A DNA stretch of 8,051 bases from Thermoleophilia bacterium (GTDB lineage Bacteria > Actinomycetota > Thermoleophilia > Gaiellales > Gaiellaceae): the NCBI GenBank assembly GCA_025927435.1, contig JAICLM010000091.1:1-8051 (forward strand), read 5' to 3'. Below the pieces are notes generated by a model. The model searched no databases. It was given only the letters and a program-made list of their open reading frames with translations, and was not told where the DNA came from. Numbering within the stretch: the first letter of the stretch is position 1; each line of letters starts with the position of its first letter. This document shows, piece after piece, positions 5,549 to 8,051 of the stretch. Position numbers and translations under genes: made by a program.

Positions 5549-6568
5549 GTGGAGGTCTCCGCACGGATCGGCACGCTCGAGCTGGCGGAGACGTTCGTCA
5601 TCTCGCGCAGCGCGCGTGACAGCGAAGACGTCGTGGTCGTCGAGTTGCGGCACTCCGGCGTGTCGGGCTTCGGCGAGGCGCAGCCGATCGACCGCTACGA
5701 GGAGTCGGTCGAGTCCGCGCGGGCGTACGTCGAGGAGCACGCGAACCTCCTGGGGGACGATCCGTTCGCCCTCGAGGAGGTGATGGAGCGGCTCCCCGCG
5801 CGCGAGTTCGCCGCCCGGGCGGCGCTCGACGCCGCGCTTCACGATCTGCAGGGAAAGCTGCTCGGCCAGCCGGTCTGGCGGCTGCTCGGGCTGCGCCGCG
5901 CCGGCCCGCCGACGAGCTGGACGGTGTGGCTCGGCGATCCCGACGACATGGCGCGCCGAGCCGAGAAGGCGCTCGATCGCTTCCGACGCCTCAAGCTGAA
6001 GCTCGGCGGCCGCGACGGGCTCGACGTCGAGCGCGTCCGTGCCGTTCGCGGCGTCGCCGGGGACCTGCCGCTCCAGGTCGACGTCAACGAGGCGTGGAGC
6101 CTCGAGGAAGCCGTCGAGTCGCTCGCGGCGCTCGCCGAGCTCGGCGTCGAGTACTGCGAACAGCCGCTGCCCGCCGGCGACCCGGCCGGACCCGAGCTGA
6201 AGGAGCGCTCGCCGATCCCGATCTACGTCGACGAGGATTGTCACGGGCTCGGGGACGTCGCGTCGTGTACGGAACGCGCCCATGGCATCAACGTCAAGCT
6301 CGCGAAGTCAGGCGGGATCCGCGAGGCGGTGCGGATGGTGCATGCCGCCCGCGCGAATGGGCTCGGCTGCATGCTCGGCTGCATGGTCGAGTCGGGGCTC
6401 GGGATCTCCGCCGGCGCGCAGATCGCGTCCCTCTTCGACCACGTCGACCTCGACGGCAACCTCCTGCTCGCGCACGACCCGTGGCCCGGCGTCCCGTTCG
6501 TCGACGGCGTGCAGCTTCCACCGGAGGAACCGGGACTCGGTGTCCACGCGGTATCTGCTGCTCGCTGA
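5549..6568 (+). CDS. dgcA: Enolase-superfamily epimerase; probable N-acetyl-D-glutamate racemase
   Basis: 339-aa member of the muconate-lactonising/dipeptide-epimerase branch of the enolase superfamily. Start GTG 5549-5551 is the only canonical start in the correct place after the tRNA. No Shine-Dalgarno site is visible. The N-terminal capping domain (about 1-115) includes GFGEAQPIDRYEES and AARAALDAALHDLQGKL. The barrel carries the catalytic K149-L-K151, metal ligands D178 (in DVNEAW), E204 (in CEQPL) and D228 (in VDEDCHG), and the second catalytic lysine K253 (in NVKLAKSGG). GCMVESG with E281 closes the barrel. All residues needed for 1,1-proton transfer are present. On sequence alone it could be an L-Ala-D/L-Glu epimerase. 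Its 29-nt overlap with a DUF1611 gene points to DgcA, which interconverts N-acetyl-D- and N-acetyl-L-glutamate. That specificity is inferred from context. Confidence 0.85.
   Translation: MEVSARIGTLELAETFVISRSARDSEDVVVVELRHSGVSGFGEAQPIDRYEESVESARAYVEEHANLLGDDPFALEEVMERLPAREFAARAALDAALHDLQGKLLGQPVWRLLGLRRAGPPTSWTVWLGDPDDMARRAEKALDRFRRLKLKLGGRDGLDVERVRAVRGVAGDLPLQVDVNEAWSLEEAVESLAALAELGVEYCEQPLPAGDPAGPELKERSPIPIYVDEDCHGLGDVASCTERAHGINVKLAKSGGIREAVRMVHAARANGLGCMLGCMVESGLGISAGAQIASLFDHVDLDGNLLLAHDPWPGVPFVDGVQLPPEEPGLGVHAVSAAR
6523..6528 (+). promoter_or_regulatory. Shine-Dalgarno site of dgcN inside dgcA
   Basis: GGAGGA, 11 nt before GTG 6540, the strongest ribosome binding site in the right half. 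It fixes the dgcN start within the end of dgcA. Confidence 0.55.
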
Positions 6569-7565
6569 GGGGTCGTCGGGCGACCCGCTCTACGGCAAGA
6601 CAATGCGCGGCGTGCTCCGCTACCGGCGGCAGGACGTGGCGGCGATCCTCGACTCGACGCGAGCGGGGGAGTCCGAGGCGGGTGTCCCCATCGTCGCGCG
6701 CGTCGAGGAGGCACTCCCGCTCGAGCCCACGACGGCGCTCGTCGGGGTCGTCACGCAGGGCGGCTACTTCCCGCCCGCGTGGATGGAGCTGCTGCGCACG
6801 TGCGTCGAGCATGGGCTGGATGTCGAGAACGGGCTCCACGTGTTTCTCGCCGACGACCCGGAGCTCGCGCGACTGGCCCGGGAGCGAGGAGTAGAGCTGC
6901 GCGACCTGCGCCGGCCGCCGGCCGACCTCTCGACCGCGACAGGCGAGAACCTCGCGGTGGACGCGACCATCGTCCTCACGGTCGGCTCCGACTGCGCGAT
7001 CGGGAAGATGACCGTCTCCTGCGAGCTCGACCTCGAGGCGCGGCGCCGCGGTCTCCGCTCGGTCTTCGTCCCGACCGGACAGACCGGCATGGTGGTCGCG
7101 GGCTGGGGGATCGCCGTCGACGCGGTCGTGGCCGACTTCCTCGGCGGCGCCGCGGAGCGCCTCGTCGTCGAAGGAGGCAACCGCGGCGGCGAGCTCCTCT
7201 GGGTCGAGGGTCAGGGATCGCTCGTGCACCCGGTCTACTCCGGGGTCACGCTCGGCCTCTACCACGGGAGCGTCCCGCACCTGCTCGTGCTCTGCCACGA
7301 GGCCGGCCGGACCGAGATCGAGGGCGCCGGTGGCGGGCCGCACCCGATCCCGCCGCTGCGCGAGCTCGTCGAGCTGCACGAGCGGACGGCCTTGCCCGCC
7401 CGCCCGGCGCGCGTTGCCGCGGTGGCGCTCAACACGCGTGCGCTCGGGGAGCAAGACGCGCGAGCCGCGATCGCGGCGGCAGAGGCGGACACCGGGTTGC
7501 CAGCGGATGATCCAGTCCGGTTCGGAGCGACGAAGCTCGTCGACGCTGTGCTCGCTGCGCGGTGA
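6540..7565 (+). CDS. dgcN: DUF1611 protein; probable D-glutamate N-acetyltransferase
   Basis: 341-aa DUF1611-family protein, full length, starting at GTG 6540-6542 behind GGAGGA. The N-terminal Rossmann-like domain opens with LLLAEGSSGDPLYGKTMRG and RYRRQDVAAILDS, both typical of the family. The C-terminal P-loop-like domain has G149-SDCAI-G155-K156-M-T158, then PTGQTGMVVAGWGIAVD, GGNRGGELLWVEGQGSL and HPVYSGVTLGLYHGS, which are the family signature blocks. In the characterised DgcN-DgcA pathway this protein transfers acetyl from acetyl-CoA to D-glutamate and DgcA epimerises the product. The protein is cytoplasmic, with no signal peptide. It overlaps dgcA by 29 nt and shares GTGA with the next gene, so all three are translationally coupled. 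Family membership is clear. The reaction is transferred from homologues. Confidence 0.85.
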   Translation: MSTRYLLLAEGSSGDPLYGKTMRGVLRYRRQDVAAILDSTRAGESEAGVPIVARVEEALPLEPTTALVGVVTQGGYFPPAWMELLRTCVEHGLDVENGLHVFLADDPELARLARERGVELRDLRRPPADLSTATGENLAVDATIVLTVGSDCAIGKMTVSCELDLEARRRGLRSVFVPTGQTGMVVAGWGIAVDAVVADFLGGAAERLVVEGGNRGGELLWVEGQGSLVHPVYSGVTLGLYHGSVPHLLVLCHEAGRTEIEGAGGGPHPIPPLRELVELHERTALPARPARVAAVALNTRALGEQDARAAIAAAEADTGLPADDPVRFGATKLVDAVLAAR

Positions 7566-8050
7566 TCGTCGCCGTCATCTCGGATACCCACCTGCCGCGC
7601 GGGACGCGCCGGCTCCCGGAGCAGTGTCTCGACCGGCTCCGCACGGCCGATCTGATCCTCCACGCCGGCGACCTCACGGCGGCCTCCGTCCTCGACGAGC
7701 TCGAGACGCTCGGACCTCCGGTGCACGCGGTCCACGGGAACATGGACGACGCCGCGCTCCGAGACCGGCTGCCCCGAACGCTCATCGTGGATGCCGGCGG
7801 GCTCTCGATCGCGATGACCCACGACGCCGGCCCGCGCGCAGGGCGCGAGGAGCGGCTCGCGGCGCGATTCCCGGGCTGCGCCGCCGTCGTCTACGGCCAT
7901 ACGCACGAGCCGCAGGTCGCGCGCGCGGGGGAGACCTGGATACTCAACCCGGGCTCGCCGACCGAGCGGCGGCGTGCGCCGTCCCACGCGATGCTCCTGC
8001 TCGAAGTGGCCGACCGAGCGCTCCGACCCGAGTTGATCCCCTTGATTTGA
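7562..8050 (+). CDS. YfcE/MJ0936-type metallophosphoesterase
   Basis: 162-aa calcineurin-like phosphoesterase of the small YfcE/MJ0936 group, complete in the window. The GTG start (7562-7564) overlaps the dgcN stop in GTGA. Metal-site residues are all present: D8 and H10 (ISDTHLP), D37 (HAGDLT), N60 (HGNMDD), H87 (MTHDAG) and H113/H115 (YGHTHEP), followed by the conserved L-NPGS (129-132). Two positions vary: GNMD replaces the commoner GNCD, and THD replaces the THGH of YfcE. Members hydrolyse phosphodiester model substrates in vitro and few have a known natural substrate. Coupling to dgcA-dgcN suggests co-expression, but the pathway as known needs no phosphoesterase, so it may be a housekeeping passenger or act on an unknown metabolite. 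The stop is one base from the window edge. Confidence 0.88.
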   Translation: MIVAVISDTHLPRGTRRLPEQCLDRLRTADLILHAGDLTAASVLDELETLGPPVHAVHGNMDDAALRDRLPRTLIVDAGGLSIAMTHDAGPRAGREERLAARFPGCAAVVYGHTHEPQVARAGETWILNPGSPTERRRAPSHAMLLLEVADRALRPELIPLI

Positions 8051-8051
8051 C

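Noticed and set aside
4407..5564. Long minus-strand open frame (385 codons) across the second permease and the tRNA
   Set aside because: Runs through a well-folded tRNA and antisense to DppC-type coding sequence, with charged low-complexity translation.
6294..7454. Long minus-strand open frame (386 codons) antisense to dgcA and dgcN
   Set aside because: No recognisable domain, and both sense genes have intact catalytic motifs. It is a by-product of high GC.
1..8051. CRISPR array, insertion sequence or direct-repeat element
   Set aside because: No regularly spaced repeats, transposase motifs or terminal inverted repeats were seen.

Overview
The window is high-GC DNA (protein-coding lines counted by eye run near 75% GC), with many GTG starts and few strong Shine-Dalgarno sites. 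Gene content (CorA, an actinobacterial-looking MFS carrier, a DppB/DppC pair, tRNA-Arg(CCG), a DgcA/DgcN pair) fits a chromosomal segment of a high-GC actinobacterium, perhaps of the Thermoleophilia (Gaiellales/Solirubrobacterales) type. The lineage is an inference from protein style, not from a marker gene.

Layout. Positions 3-161 (+) hold the tail of an unidentified protein running in from the left edge. Positions 166-766 (-) hold two small unidentified genes, upstream one first, in DNA of visibly lower GC (four lines counted, about 60%). Positions 767-1139 carry no intact gene. This stretch holds a TGACCGGTCA palindrome just upstream of the small genes, a dense cluster of nested inverted repeats (853-948) that could fold as a structured RNA, further hairpins, and a short reading frame resembling heliorhodopsin helix A with no start codon. 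Next come corA (1140-2144, -) and an MFS transporter (2188-3453, -). A 64-bp divergent spacer separates these from two ABC permease genes of the dipeptide/oligopeptide type (3518-5414, +) that lack a binding protein or ATPase gene here. A tRNA-Arg(CCG) lies on the minus strand (5429-5501). The right third is a tightly overlapping plus-strand operon: a dipeptide-epimerase-like enolase-superfamily enzyme (probable N-acetyl-D-glutamate racemase, dgcA), a DUF1611 protein (probable D-glutamate N-acetyltransferase, dgcN), and a YfcE/MJ0936-type metallophosphoesterase.

Functional reading. The dgcA-dgcN pair is the most interpretable unit. DgcN would acetylate D-glutamate and DgcA would epimerise N-acetyl-D-glutamate to the L-form, feeding D-glutamate (for example from peptidoglycan) into L-glutamate or arginine metabolism. 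The neighbouring peptide-type permeases could supply D-amino-acid-containing peptides, but this link rests only on proximity. The phosphoesterase is translationally coupled to dgcN and its role is unknown. The most unusual non-coding signals are the nested inverted-repeat cluster at 853-948 and the heliorhodopsin-like remnant at 1027-1098.
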